Positions 42,592 through 52,281 of a stretch of DNA of 64,000 nt are shown in pieces. Made by a program: the position numbers and the translations under genes. The notes under the pieces were generated by a model, which saw nothing but the letters and a program-made list of their open reading frames with translations, searched no databases and was not told the origin of the DNA. Location of the stretch: the NCBI RefSeq assembly GCF_024343575.1, contig NZ_RJUA01000005.1, forward strand, positions 1 through 64,000, given 5' to 3'. The first letter of the stretch is position 1. Every line of letters starts with the position of its first letter. The DNA comes from Lacihabitans sp. LS3-19. Its GTDB lineage: Bacteria > Bacteroidota > Bacteroidia > Cytophagales > Spirosomataceae.

Positions 42592-43289
42592 CCTTTGTAG
42601 TGAGCGATAATTTCAGTATCGCCTTTCGCGAAATCCGGATTAAGAATTTCGTATTTATAATTTTGAATATCTAAAAAATCGCAAACCCAAGTGTGCAGCT
42701 CTGGACTATGCGTAGCCACTAACAAAATTGGATGTTTGGTTTCAATAATATTTTGACAACCTTTCAAAACACCAATTTCTCCTCCCTCTACATCAATTTT
42801 GATATAATCAGGTGAAGGCAATTTTCCTGTTTTAATCCAATTGTCAATATTTATCATGTCCAGCTCAATATTGCCAGTTTCGGAGACATGACCTGTGGCT
42901 GATCCAGCATTGGTATTAAACCTAACCTTACCTTCTTTATCTCCGACAGCATAAGGAAAAAGTTTAATATCATTTGCCCCATTTAATTCGGCATGTTTTT
43001 CAAAAAAAGCTCTATTTGATGGTCTAGGTTCGAAGGAAAAGATTTGTCCTTTGGATTGATTGATGTCTGAAGCCATTATCGAAAAATATCCAATATGGGC
43101 TCCTATATCGAAAAGCACCATTCCTTTTTGATAAGATTCTAGAAAAGCTTTGGTTTTATAAGGTTCAAAATCTCCGCGAATAAAAGATGACCCAGAAGTT
43201 GCAATCCATTTTTTCCCTTTTAAAGGCCCAGCTTTTATTTTTAAAGTAATTCCGCTGAAAAGGTTTTTGAAAAAATGTTTAAACTTCAT
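42588..43289 (-). CDS. FkbM-family SAM-dependent methyltransferase
   Basis: A 233-residue methyltransferase. The SAM-binding motif VLFDIGAHIGYFSIMAS, SFEPRPSNRAFFEKHAELNG and KIDVEGGEIGVLKGCQNII are typical of the FkbM family, which O-methylates sugars or small molecules. The start at 43289 is preferred over the Met at 43313, since that codon lies inside the TATTTTTG promoter element. It is coupled to the arginyltransferase-like gene by overlap. Confidence 0.85.
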   Translation of the reverse strand: MKFKHFFKNLFSGITLKIKAGPLKGKKWIATSGSSFIRGDFEPYKTKAFLESYQKGMVLFDIGAHIGYFSIMASDINQSKGQIFSFEPRPSNRAFFEKHAELNGANDIKLFPYAVGDKEGKVRFNTNAGSATGHVSETGNIELDMINIDNWIKTGKLPSPDYIKIDVEGGEIGVLKGCQNIIETKHPILLVATHSPELHTWVCDFLDIQNYKYEILNPDFAKGDTEIIAHYKG

Positions 43290-43310
43290 AAATGGTTTAT
43301 GTTTGATACA

Positions 43311-43318
43311 CAAAAATA
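43311..43318 (-). promoter_or_regulatory. -7 promoter element of the FkbM/Ate1-like operon
   Basis: Minus strand TATTTTTG, 21 bp before the ATG at 43289. It decides the start, as the upstream in-frame Met overlaps it. Confidence 0.5.
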
Positions 43319-43370
43319 AATCAAAAAATAAGAGCTTCTCTAAAATTCATAAATTCTTTTCATAAAAAAA

Positions 43371-43390
43371 GGCGGCCAGTTACGGTCGCC
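43371..43390 (-). terminator. Terminator of the phosphate permease gene
   Basis: ggcggcc / ggtcgcc stem (one G-T pair) with a 6-nt loop, followed on the minus strand by seven Ts, 22 bp after the stop. Confidence 0.85.
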
Positions 43391-43412
43391 TCCAATTCCT
43401 TTAAAATATTAT

Positions 43413-44831
43413 TCAGTCTATCAAAAACCTAAAAAGCAAAAACAATACCGCAGAAAGTGTCATGGACACAGGTAATGTTAAAACCCATGCAATTGCTATA
43501 TTTTTAATTGTGCCTGACTGTAAGTTCTTTATTCCTTTGGAAGCCACCATGGAGCCTGCTATACCTGATGAAAGCGTATGAGTAGTACTTACTGGTAGTT
43601 TAAAGCCTGAAGCCAAACCAATTGTAATTGCCGCAACAATTTCAGCAGAGGCACCTTGTGCATAAGTCAAGTGTGACTTTCCTATTTTTTCACCTACTGT
43701 AACTACTATTCTTTTCCAACCTATCATTGTACCTAGACCTAATGATAGAGAAATCAGCATAATTACCCAAAATGGAGCAAAATCAGTGGCTTTTCTTATT
43801 CCTTTTTCCTCTTTTACAGCTAAGACTGTCAATTGCTCTCTATCTTCTTGGCTCATACTTACACTTTCATCGTTCAATAGCTTTTTGGTATTGCTAGCTA
43901 TTTTCAAAATAGCCCCCCTCAATTCCATTTTTGATGAAGTATCATTTGAAGATTGATTAACCACTGGCATTAAAAAAGCGATGTTCGATCTGATTTCACT
44001 GATATGTTTCTTTTCAGAAATACCTAAGGCAACAGTATCAATTTTAGAAACTATTTGTTCTATTTTCTGTAAATCGGGTTGGATTGTTTTCAACTCTTTG
44101 GCACTTGTGATGGCAAAATAAGAAGGTAAAATCCCAATAAGAATTAACATCATTAATCCTATTCCTTTTTGGCCATCGTTTCTCCCATGAAAAAAACTAA
44201 CCAATCCACAGGTTGAAATCAAAGTTCCTCTTATCCAATTTGGTGGAGCTACATTTTTTTTAGGTTCTGAAAAAATCTGATTTCTAACATCCTTACTTAC
44301 AGTTTTTCTCAAAATGAACATTAAAACCACCGCTAAAGTAAAACCTATCAAAGGTGCCATGATTAGGCCTGTAAAAATATCTTTTACTTTGTCCCAGTTT
44401 ATGGCTGCGGCTCCTGTAGCATTTTCAGGCAAAAGTGCATACCCTAATCCAACACCCATAATAGCACCTATCAAAGTATGCGAACTCGAAGATGGCAAAC
44501 CAAAATACCAAGTTCCAAAATTCCAGATAATAGCACTCAAGAGCATGGCCATAACCATCGAAACTGAATGATAAACGTTTTGGTCTATCAATAACTCAAC
44601 TGGTAATAGATTGACAATGCTCATTCCAACGCCTACTCCACCAGTTATAACACCTATAAAATTCAAAAGTCCAGAGTAAACTACCGCCTGAGTAGGCTTA
44701 AGTGAGTTTGTATAAATAACAGTAGCTACTGCATTGGCAGTATCATGAAAACCATTGATAAACTCGAAAACGCAAGCCGCTAAAAGGGCAATAAACAGTA
44801 AAATGAAAATGTCAGTTTCTAAGCCAAACAT
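43413..44831 (-). CDS. pit: Inorganic phosphate transporter, PiT family
   Basis: A 472-residue inner-membrane transporter. The two PiT signatures are present: FINGFHDTANAVATVIYT near residue 24 and FKLPVSTTHTLSSGIAGSMVA near the C-terminus, with GTWYFGLPSSSSHTLIGAIMG between. About ten helices flank a ~100-residue central hydrophilic loop (residues ~240-355) longer than in E. coli PitA and predicted helical. It moves phosphate, probably as metal phosphate with protons or Na+. Monocistronic, with its own terminator. Confidence 0.92.
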   Translation of the reverse strand: MFGLETDIFILLFIALLAACVFEFINGFHDTANAVATVIYTNSLKPTQAVVYSGLLNFIGVITGGVGVGMSIVNLLPVELLIDQNVYHSVSMVMAMLLSAIIWNFGTWYFGLPSSSSHTLIGAIMGVGLGYALLPENATGAAAINWDKVKDIFTGLIMAPLIGFTLAVVLMFILRKTVSKDVRNQIFSEPKKNVAPPNWIRGTLISTCGLVSFFHGRNDGQKGIGLMMLILIGILPSYFAITSAKELKTIQPDLQKIEQIVSKIDTVALGISEKKHISEIRSNIAFLMPVVNQSSNDTSSKMELRGAILKIASNTKKLLNDESVSMSQEDREQLTVLAVKEEKGIRKATDFAPFWVIMLISLSLGLGTMIGWKRIVVTVGEKIGKSHLTYAQGASAEIVAAITIGLASGFKLPVSTTHTLSSGIAGSMVASKGIKNLQSGTIKNIAIAWVLTLPVSMTLSAVLFLLFRFLID

Positions 44832-44926
44832 AATGAAGATTTTATAATTTTTTGAAATTGTTCATATTGGTGGCACAAAGGTCTAGTTTTTTTTATTCAC
44901 TTTAAAAATTCTATGTTATGAAATTA

Positions 44927-45961
44927 TTAAATTTCCTTAATGGCTAATTGACCGCACGCTGCATCAATGTCTTTTCCTCGACTTCTTCTTATGTTAACTG
45001 TCACACCGTTGTTTTCTAAATATTTAGCAAATTTTTCAATTGCATCCTGTTCGGCATTTTTAAAGTCAGCCTCATTTATAGGGTTATATTCTATGATATT
45101 TACTTTTGAAGGCACTCTTTTACAAAATTTCAATAAATCTTTAGCATCTTCAATTGTATCATTAAAGCCATTGAAAACTATATATTCGAAAGTGATTTTA
45201 TTCCCTGTTTTTTTGTAAAAATGCGTTAATGCCTCGGTCAGATTTTTTATGCTATTTGACTCATTTATAGGCATTATTGTGTTTCTTTTTTCGTCATTTG
45301 CTGCATGTAGCGAAAGAGCCAAATTGAATTTCACCTCGTCATCTCCCAGCTTTTTTATCATTTTGGCTATACCTGCAGTAGAAACCGTTATTCTTTTTGG
45401 TGACCAATTTAGTCCTTCAGGAGATGTGATTTTGTTAACTGACTCTATTACAGCTGCATAATTAAGCAATGGCTCGCCCATTCCCATATATACAATATTG
45501 GTTAATGGGGCGTTAAAATTATCTTCCGCTTGTTTTTTTATTAAAATCACCTGATCATATATTTCAGCAGCGTCCAAGTTCCGCTCCCGATTCATATAGC
45601 CTGTAGCACAAAACTTACATGTAAGTGAGCAACCAACCTGTGATGAAATACAAGCGGTCATACGCGTATCTGTAGGAATCAAAACTCCTTCAACCAGATG
45701 TTTATCATGTAGCTTAAATCCAGACTTTATGGTTCCGTCAGAAGAAAACTGAGATTTATAAACAGTAACAGGCTTAATTTCAAAACTTTCTAAAAGGCTT
45801 TCTCTCAAACTTTTGGAAAGATTGCTCATCGCTTGAATATCAGTTACAGATTTTTGCCAAATCCATTCCCATATTTGTTTTGCTCTGAAAGCTGGCTCAC
45901 CCTTTTCTTTGAGCCAATTTTTGAGCTGCTCTAAGCTTTGTTTTCTTAAATCTTGCTTCAT
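44927..45961 (-). CDS. rlmN: 23S rRNA (adenine2503-C2)-methyltransferase / tRNA A37 methyltransferase
   Basis: A 344-residue radical-SAM enzyme that methylates A2503 of 23S rRNA and A37 of some tRNAs. The CxxxCxxC cluster lies in CSLTCKFCATGYMNRERNLDAAEI (~residues 110-120), followed by YMGMGEPLLN, and the methyl-carrying Cys is the one in RSRGKDIDAACGQL near the C-terminus. The N-terminal domain KQIWEWIWQKSVTDIQAMSNLSKSLR is canonical. Length is usual. It stands alone. Confidence 0.95.
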   Translation of the reverse strand: MKQDLRKQSLEQLKNWLKEKGEPAFRAKQIWEWIWQKSVTDIQAMSNLSKSLRESLLESFEIKPVTVYKSQFSSDGTIKSGFKLHDKHLVEGVLIPTDTRMTACISSQVGCSLTCKFCATGYMNRERNLDAAEIYDQVILIKKQAEDNFNAPLTNIVYMGMGEPLLNYAAVIESVNKITSPEGLNWSPKRITVSTAGIAKMIKKLGDDEVKFNLALSLHAANDEKRNTIMPINESNSIKNLTEALTHFYKKTGNKITFEYIVFNGFNDTIEDAKDLLKFCKRVPSKVNIIEYNPINEADFKNAEQDAIEKFAKYLENNGVTVNIRRSRGKDIDAACGQLAIKEI

Positions 45962-46098
45962 TCCAACATTTTTTTACAAAAATCCACAATTATCGGGCTT
46001 TTCTCAATAATTAATCAATAAGATTTGAATTTTTCAAAACTTTTAGGAATTCCTTTTTGTTTTTTTTATAAAATATGGTATTTTTCAAATAAAAATTG

Positions 46099-47376
46099 AT
46101 GCTAAAAAAATATTCATTCCTTTTGGTGTTTTTCTTCTGCCTTATAGCTGGAATGAATGATTTGCATGCTCAAAAGCGAATTAAAAAAGACAAATTCGGA
46201 TTTTACTTTAAAGGCAAACATCAAACTGTCTCAAAAATCAAGTTCGAGCTTTATTCAAACTTGATAGTTGTTAAAGTAAAAATTAACAATTCAGACACGC
46301 TTAATTTCATATTAGATACTGGTGTAAGTTCATTTATTATAACAGACCCTACTTTAGGAGAAAAACTCGGACTAAATTTTACAAGACAAGTTAGAATAAA
46401 CGGAGCTGGTGAAAATGCCTACATTAATGCCAATGTATCTATTGGTCACGAGATAAGTTTAGGAGGTATAAGAGCTGAAAAACAAAACCTCGTAGTTTTA
46501 GAAAGTGATATTTTGAAACTTTCAGAGTACATGGGGGTTCCTATACATGGGATTTTTGGACATGACTTATTTGACAGATTTGTTGTAAAAATAGACTTTG
46601 GAAGTAAAGAGATCAGACTTTATGATTCAAAAAAGTATAAATACAAAAAATCAAAAGGTGAAATGTATCCTTTGGTAGTTACACAATCAAAACCATATAT
46701 AGAAGCCATAGAAATGGCACAAAACACGGACAAAGAGTTTACTAAGCTACGACTTGTTATTGACACAGGTGCTGGACATGCTTTAATGTTAAACACGCAA
46801 GATACTCCACCTATTCATTTGCCTGACAAAGTAATTCGAGCCAACCTTGGCAAGGGCCTTAATGGTGATATAAATGGCCATATTGGAAGAATAGAACGAT
46901 TTAAAATCGGAAAGTATGAATTTAAAGATGTCTTGGCATCTTTTCCAGATAGTTTGTCTTTCAGCCTCAAGTTTGGGGAAACAAGCGACATAAGACAAGG
47001 AAGTATTGGGGGAGAGTTTTTAAGAAGGTTTGTCATTACATTTAATTACAGAGAAGGATACCTCGTTCTAAAACCGCTAAAAATTAACAAAAGAGAGACA
47101 TTTGAACATGACATGAGTGGCATGGAAGTTAGAGCCAAAGGTGCCAATTATGACGATTTCTTTATATCCTTTGTAACACCAAACTCTCAAGCTGAGAAAG
47201 CAGGCATAAAAGAAGGGGATCAGATAATCTTCATGAACAACAAACACTACAAAGAATTAAATATCAATGATATATATAAAAAACTCAGCAGCAAAGAAGG
47301 AACTGAAATTGAGCTTTTTGTAAGAAGAAACGGCGAATTAAAATTTTGTTATTTTAAACTTAAAAGAATTATTTAA
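46099..47376 (+). CDS. Secreted retropepsin-like aspartyl protease with PDZ domain
   Basis: A 425-residue protein (ATG at 46099; TTG one codon earlier is less likely) with signal peptide ending NDLHAQ. Two aspartyl-protease halves are visible, with FILDTGVSSFIITD near residue 73 and LVIDTGAGHALML near 220, suggesting a pepsin-like internally duplicated active site. A PDZ domain closes the protein (GANYDDFFISFVTPNSQAEKAGIKEGDQIIFMNN ... EIELFVRR). Such proteins are common in Bacteroidota and act in the periplasm or outside; the substrate is unknown. It converges on and overlaps the next gene by 4 bp. Confidence 0.85.
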   Translation: MLKKYSFLLVFFFCLIAGMNDLHAQKRIKKDKFGFYFKGKHQTVSKIKFELYSNLIVVKVKINNSDTLNFILDTGVSSFIITDPTLGEKLGLNFTRQVRINGAGENAYINANVSIGHEISLGGIRAEKQNLVVLESDILKLSEYMGVPIHGIFGHDLFDRFVVKIDFGSKEIRLYDSKKYKYKKSKGEMYPLVVTQSKPYIEAIEMAQNTDKEFTKLRLVIDTGAGHALMLNTQDTPPIHLPDKVIRANLGKGLNGDINGHIGRIERFKIGKYEFKDVLASFPDSLSFSLKFGETSDIRQGSIGGEFLRRFVITFNYREGYLVLKPLKINKRETFEHDMSGMEVRAKGANYDDFFISFVTPNSQAEKAGIKEGDQIIFMNNKHYKELNINDIYKKLSSKEGTEIELFVRRNGELKFCYFKLKRII

Positions 47377-48140
47377 AAATTGTAAGAAAGATTTACACCA
47401 AAACCTCTAATACCCAAATAAGGAATGGGTTTTATAGATTTTATTTCGGCTTTTGTATCATTGATATCCAGTGTAAAGTACTTTTCTGAGAGACCAAAAC
47501 GCTCTACAATTTTATCATGAAGGTAGACTTTTTCACTTTCTGATAACTGTGAAAGTAACTCTGTTTGGGCTAAACCATAAAATGCTTTTGCTGTACCATA
47601 ATGTGGCCCTATTATTACCAAATCTAAACCTAACCTGTTGAATTGAAATTGTTTACCAATCAATAATCCACCAGAAAGTGTATTAAAAGTGAAATTAACT
47701 GGCACTTTTGCATCCAAAACCAAACCTTTGTATAAAATAGCTAAAGAAGCTGGAACTGACATATCGAAGTCCTCATATTGACCAATTAGAGATATAAAAG
47801 TTCTGTTTTTCTTTTTACCAATATAATAACGTAACTCTGGAGAATAGCCCTTCACGCCCAATCTGGCCTCATTCATATAAATATACTGAAATTTTATGCC
47901 AGTCAAACCTACACCATGTCTTTTGGCCAAAGAATCTACTTGGACACCAAGAGGAATCAATGACTTCTGGCGGTAAAAAAAAGTATTATTAAACGAAAAA
48001 TGATCACCAATTTTCCTTTCGTATTGAGCTGAATATAATTGACTTAAAGGTCCAGCCACATTAAATTTTATTGAATTTTTATATTGGGCAAAGCTCGTAC
48101 TTAGGCTAAAAAAGGCAAACAATACTATAAAAAAACGCAT
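47373..48140 (-). CDS. Outer-membrane beta-barrel-like hypothetical protein
   Basis: A 255-residue protein with signal peptide ending TSFAQ, then alternating strands typical of a small outer-membrane barrel (SIKFNVAGPLSQLYSAQYERKI, LRYYIGKKKNRTFISLIGQYEDF, TLSGGLLIGKQFQFN) and an aromatic C-terminus NLSYNF. It loosely resembles DUF3575 proteins. Its ATG shares a base with the stop of the threonine aldolase gene (TAATG), so the two are coupled; a functional relation is not obvious. Confidence 0.65.
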   Translation of the reverse strand: MRFFIVLFAFFSLSTSFAQYKNSIKFNVAGPLSQLYSAQYERKIGDHFSFNNTFFYRQKSLIPLGVQVDSLAKRHGVGLTGIKFQYIYMNEARLGVKGYSPELRYYIGKKKNRTFISLIGQYEDFDMSVPASLAILYKGLVLDAKVPVNFTFNTLSGGLLIGKQFQFNRLGLDLVIIGPHYGTAKAFYGLAQTELLSQLSESEKVYLHDKIVERFGLSEKYFTLDINDTKAEIKSIKPIPYLGIRGFGVNLSYNF

Positions 48141-49165
48141 TATTTCTTAATTTGGGTTAATACTTTTTCAAGCAGATTTAACTGCTCTGAGGTAAAATCT
48201 AAATGGGTTACAAATCTTATTAATTGCGGACCAAAACCTACTACCAATACACCTTTTGCCTTTAAAGTTTCCAACATTTCGGCATTTGTCCATGCTTCTT
48301 CTAACTCAAAAATCACGATATTAGTATCAATAGGCATAATATCCTTAACAAAAGAACACTTTCTCAAAATATCCCCTATTGTTTTAGCATTGGCATGATC
48401 TAGTTTAAGTCTATCTACATTATTATCCAATGCATATATACCCGCAGCTGCCAAATATCCCGCCTGACGCCATCCACCTCCAAAAGACTTTCGGATTCTT
48501 CTTGACTTTTTTATAAAATCCTTATTTCCCAAAAGTAATGACCCAACCGGAGCTCCCAATCCTTTTGAAAGACAAATAGATATGGAATCAAAAACCTGCC
48601 CATAGTTTTTAGGTTCTTCAGGAGATTCTACCAAAGCATTAAATAGTCTAGCACCATCCAAATGCAATTTCAAACCATTTTCTTGACAAACCGATTTTAT
48701 TCTTTCTATTTCCGAAAAATCATAAATAGAACCACCGCCTTTATTCATCGTGTTTTCAAGAGAAACTAAAGTGCTCAAAGGCAAATGAATATCTTCAGAG
48801 TTATTGATAGCAGCTTTCACTTGATTTGCGGTTATTCGGCCTTTTTCTCCATCTAACAATTTCACCGAAGACTGAGAATTAGAAGCGATTCCGCCACCTT
48901 CGTATAAGTAAATGTGAGAATATTTATCACAAATCACTTCTGCACCTGAGAATAAATGAGCTTTTAAAGCAATCTGATTAGTCATGGTACCTGAAGGGCA
49001 AAAAATAGCTGCTTCCATTCCAAACATTTCTGCGGCTTTGGTTTCTAGTACAGAAACTGTGGGATCATCGCCAAAAACATCATCGCCAACTTCCGCCGAA
49101 AACATTGCCTCAAGCATTTCTTTGGAAGGCTTTGTAACAGTATCACTTCTTAAATCTATAGTCAT
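48140..49165 (-). CDS. ltaE: Low-specificity L-threonine aldolase
   Basis: A 341-residue PLP enzyme that splits L-threonine and allo-threonine into glycine and acetaldehyde. Start IDLRSDTVTKPSKEMLEAM, GDDVFGDDPTV, FCPSGTMTNQIALKAH, LHLDGARLFNA, and the PLP-binding Lys in SICLSKGLGAPVGS. Length and motifs fit the family. Cytoplasmic. A TAACTTTG promoter element lies 23 bp upstream. Confidence 0.93.
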   Translation of the reverse strand: MTIDLRSDTVTKPSKEMLEAMFSAEVGDDVFGDDPTVSVLETKAAEMFGMEAAIFCPSGTMTNQIALKAHLFSGAEVICDKYSHIYLYEGGGIASNSQSSVKLLDGEKGRITANQVKAAINNSEDIHLPLSTLVSLENTMNKGGGSIYDFSEIERIKSVCQENGLKLHLDGARLFNALVESPEEPKNYGQVFDSISICLSKGLGAPVGSLLLGNKDFIKKSRRIRKSFGGGWRQAGYLAAAGIYALDNNVDRLKLDHANAKTIGDILRKCSFVKDIMPIDTNIVIFELEEAWTNAEMLETLKAKGVLVVGFGPQLIRFVTHLDFTSEQLNLLEKVLTQIKK

Positions 49166-49188
49166 TTTTTCTATTTTTTCAGGAAATA

Positions 49189-49196
49189 CAAAGTTA
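49189..49196 (-). promoter_or_regulatory. -7 promoter element of the threonine aldolase operon
   Basis: Minus strand TAACTTTG, 23 bp before the ATG. No TTTG upstream at the usual spacing. Confidence 0.4.
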
Positions 49197-49375
49197 AGGG
49201 GTTAATTTGGTTATTTCTTAACTGGAAAATTACTTAATACCAAATATTTAAAATTAGACTGTTAAAATTTAAACATTTTGCTTTTGAAAAAAAATGTAAC
49301 ATTTCGAAATTATCACATTAACAAATTACCCTCTTTCCCAAGTTTTTCATATTTTTACTAAAAAATTCAATCTTT

Positions 49376-49837
49376 ATGCCTGTTTATAATTTAAACATCA
49401 ATAATAAAGTCCATAAAATAACCGCTGAGGCTGATATGCCTTTGGTTTGGGCTATCCGTGATTTAGCAAATCTTAAAGGAACAAAATTTGGCTGTGGAAT
49501 AGCTCAATGTGGGGCTTGTACCGTTCACCTTGACGGCCAACCAATTCGTTCTTGCCAAATGCCACTTTCGGCCATTTCAAAAAAAGCAAAAATCACCACC
49601 ATAGAAGGCATAAGCGAACCAACGCTGCATGCGGTGCAGCAAGCTTGGATTGAAGAACAAGTACCGCAATGTGGTTATTGCCAATCAGGTCAAATTATGT
49701 CAGCAGTGGCTCTTTTAAAAACCAACAAAAATCCGAATGATGAGGAAATATTGGCTGCAATGGAAGGCAATCTGTGTCGCTGTGGCACCTATCAAAGAAT
49801 AAATAAAGCTATCAAAAACGCCTCGAAAATGCTATAA
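49376..49837 (+). CDS. Molybdenum hydroxylase [2Fe-2S] subunit (IorA-type)
   Basis: The 153-residue electron-transfer subunit of an isoquinoline 1-oxidoreductase/aldehyde-oxidase-type enzyme. Two 2Fe-2S motifs are complete: GCGIAQCGACTVHLDGQPIRSC in the plant-ferredoxin-like N-domain and CGYCQSGQIMSAVALL with NLCRCGTYQRI in the helical C-domain. It passes electrons from the molybdopterin subunit encoded 2 bp downstream. No Tat signal of its own, so it is probably exported as a complex with that subunit. Confidence 0.93.
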   Translation: MPVYNLNINNKVHKITAEADMPLVWAIRDLANLKGTKFGCGIAQCGACTVHLDGQPIRSCQMPLSAISKKAKITTIEGISEPTLHAVQQAWIEEQVPQCGYCQSGQIMSAVALLKTNKNPNDEEILAAMEGNLCRCGTYQRINKAIKNASKML

Positions 49838-49839
49838 TC

Positions 49840-51984
49840 ATGAATAATAACAGAAGAGAATTCCTTAAAACCCTCGGATTGACTGGTATTGGATTGAGCA
49901 TCGGACTAGATGGCTTTTCAAAAAATGCATCCCTAAAGAAATTGTCTCCAGCCACCGTGGCATTGGAAATAAATCCTTTTATAATAATCGAAAATACGGG
50001 CAAAATAACTTTGGTAAATAGTCGCCCCGACATGGGACAAGGCTCTACCCAAGCTGTGCCTTCACTTTTGGCTGAAGAATTGGAAGTGAGCTTAGACCAA
50101 GTAAGCATTATTCAGTCGGATGGCAGGAGCAAATACGGTAGCCAACAGTCGGGAGGAAGTAGCTCTGTGCGTGGCCTTTGGATGCCATTGCGAAAAGCAG
50201 GAGCTGCCGCAAAAGAAATGTTGATAAAAGCCGCTGCCGAAAAATGGGGTGTAAATGCCGCAGATTGTTATGCTGAAGCTGGAAAAATCTATTTAAAAGG
50301 AACACAGAAAAGTCTGACTTATGGAGAAGTGGCAGACCTTGCTTCTACTTACGAAGTACCCAAAAACCCAAAACTCAAAGACCCAAAAGACTTTAAAATT
50401 TTAGGTAAATTCAATAAGCGTTTGGATGTACCTGACAGAGTTACAGGAAAAGCAGTTTATGGAATAGATGCCGAAATACCAGGAATGGTGTTTGCCAAGG
50501 TGGTTCATTCACCGAGAATTCATGACAGCATAGCTTCAATTGATGATGCAGCCGCTAGAAAAGTGGTTGGTGTTTTGGATGTAATAAAGATTGAAAGAGC
50601 AATGCCACATACTAAAGTTGATGCTGTGGCGGTAATAGCTCAAAACCAATGGGCGGCACTCAAAGGAGCTAAAGCCTTGAATATCAATTGGAAATCAGAA
50701 TCAAGCAAATATCTCAATCAAAATACATCTGAATATTTTGAGGCAGCGTATGCAGCAGCTAAAAAGCCAGGCATAAGAGCAGAAGAAAAAGGTGACTTTG
50801 ATGCAAATTTTGAAACTGCAACTCAAAAACTTGAGGCCGTTTATGAAACTCCATTTTTGGCTCATGCGGCCATTGAGGCAGAAAACGCAACTGTTCACAT
50901 AAAAGATGATGGCTCTGTAGAAGTTTGGGCACCAATTCAAGGGCCCGATGGGGCTTTGAGCCAAGTAGCTCAATATTTGGGAGTTTCAGAAGAAAAAGTT
51001 AAAATCAATGTGACGCTTTTGGGTGGTTCGTTTGGAAGAAAAGCCTACATGGATTTTCTTAACGAAGCTTGTGACATTGCCAGAAAAATCAAAAAACCGG
51101 TAAAGGTACTTTGGACAAAAGAGGATGATATTACGCAAGGGCCTTACCGACCGGCCATGTTGAGTCGTTTACAAGGCGTTATAGATAATGGACGAGGAAC
51201 CGCATTTCATCACCAAGCAATAGGTGAATCAATAGCTGGCCAAGTATTTAATGGCCTTAGACCAAATACAGCTGACGATTGGTTGAGTGGAGAATTGAGC
51301 CAGGAAAACAACGAATATGGTTTTGGTATAAATAAAGTATCATATTCGAGAGTTAAAACGAGCATACCAGTAGTTTGGTGGAGAAGTGTTTATGCCTCCA
51401 ACTTTGGTTGGGGACAAGAATGTTTCATAGACGAAATGGCCCACGAAGCCAAAAAAGACCCTTTAGAATTTAGATTAAGCTTGTTAAAAAATGCACCAAG
51501 GTTTACCAATGTTCTAAATTTACTAGCCGAAAAAGCAGATTATAAAACGCCATTGGAAGCTGGAAAAGCAAGAGGAATTGCGGTATTTCGTTCGTTTGAC
51601 TCTATTTCAGCAGCCTGTGTGTTTGTTTCTAAAACTGACAGTGGTATAAAAATCGACAAAGTGATTTCTGTAATAGACTGCGGTATGTACGTAAACCCGG
51701 ACAATGTAAAAGCCCAAACCGAAGGAAATATCGTAATGGGAATACAAGCTGCAACGAAGGGCGGAATAATCTTTGAAAACAACCAATGCGTACAGTCCAA
51801 CTACCACGATTACAATATTTTACGAAATTCAGAAATACCCAAAATGGAAATCCACGTTGTGGAAAACTACGAAAAACCAGGCGGCGTAGGCGAGCCAGGC
51901 TTACCTCCAATCGCACCGGCTTTGGGCAATGCAATTTTTAATTTGACTGGTAAGAGAGAGAGGAAATTGCCTTTGGTGTTGTAG
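49840..51984 (+). CDS. Molybdopterin-binding subunit of xanthine-dehydrogenase-family hydroxylase (IorB-type)
   Basis: A 714-residue catalytic subunit. It starts MNNNRREFLKTLGLTGIGLS, a twin-arginine (Tat) signal, so the complex is folded before export to the periplasm. Family motifs: NSRPDMGQGSTQAVPSLLAEELEV, the second MPT region VWAPIQGPD and LLGGSFGRKAYMDF, VVWWRSVYASNFGW, and the active-site-loop VVENYEKPGGVGEPGLPPIAPA with its catalytic Glu. The C-terminus ends normally at LTGKRERKLPLVL. The substrate, some aldehyde or N-heterocycle, is unknown. No cytochrome c subunit gene follows. Confidence 0.93.
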   Translation: MNNNRREFLKTLGLTGIGLSIGLDGFSKNASLKKLSPATVALEINPFIIIENTGKITLVNSRPDMGQGSTQAVPSLLAEELEVSLDQVSIIQSDGRSKYGSQQSGGSSSVRGLWMPLRKAGAAAKEMLIKAAAEKWGVNAADCYAEAGKIYLKGTQKSLTYGEVADLASTYEVPKNPKLKDPKDFKILGKFNKRLDVPDRVTGKAVYGIDAEIPGMVFAKVVHSPRIHDSIASIDDAAARKVVGVLDVIKIERAMPHTKVDAVAVIAQNQWAALKGAKALNINWKSESSKYLNQNTSEYFEAAYAAAKKPGIRAEEKGDFDANFETATQKLEAVYETPFLAHAAIEAENATVHIKDDGSVEVWAPIQGPDGALSQVAQYLGVSEEKVKINVTLLGGSFGRKAYMDFLNEACDIARKIKKPVKVLWTKEDDITQGPYRPAMLSRLQGVIDNGRGTAFHHQAIGESIAGQVFNGLRPNTADDWLSGELSQENNEYGFGINKVSYSRVKTSIPVVWWRSVYASNFGWGQECFIDEMAHEAKKDPLEFRLSLLKNAPRFTNVLNLLAEKADYKTPLEAGKARGIAVFRSFDSISAACVFVSKTDSGIKIDKVISVIDCGMYVNPDNVKAQTEGNIVMGIQAATKGGIIFENNQCVQSNYHDYNILRNSEIPKMEIHVVENYEKPGGVGEPGLPPIAPALGNAIFNLTGKRERKLPLVL

Positions 51985-52002
51985 GAAAGAACTAAACATG
52001 AC

Positions 52003-52036
52003 AAAAAAATGCTTTTTTCAAAAAAAGCATTTTTTT
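52003..52036 (+). terminator. Terminator of the molybdenum hydroxylase operon
   Basis: aaaaaaatgctttttt (52003-52018) pairs with aaaaaagcattttttt (52021-52036), with almost no loop and a T run at the end, 18 bp after the stop. Confidence 0.8.
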
Positions 52037-52092
52037 TCAAAATATTAATTTTAAGGCACTTTTAATCAAAACCAACTCTCTAATTAACCAAA

Positions 52093-52281
52093 ATGAAATA
52101 TTTAATATTTTTTGCTTTGTCTATTTTTACCATATCTTGTGTTGACCAAAAGCTTAATTCCAAGAAAAAGGTAAACCTAATGGGTGGAAAAGGTGGAAAC
52201 GGTGGAAAATCTGAAAACGGCAAGGACGGTGAAGCTGGCAAAGACGGTAAAAATGGAGTTTTGAACATTGAGTTAAAATGA
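52093..52281 (+). CDS. Collagen-like mini-lipoprotein
   Basis: A 62-residue lipoprotein. Signal peptide MKYLIFFALSIFTISC has the lipobox TISC (Cys16). The short mature part is mostly G-x-y triplets (GGKGGNGGKSENGKDGEAGKDGKNG), eight in a row with many Lys and Asp. It would be a soluble, flexible surface-anchored tail; no family is recognised. Its TGA overlaps the ATG of the next gene by 4 bp, so the two are coupled. Confidence 0.75.
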   Translation: MKYLIFFALSIFTISCVDQKLNSKKKVNLMGGKGGNGGKSENGKDGEAGKDGKNGVLNIELK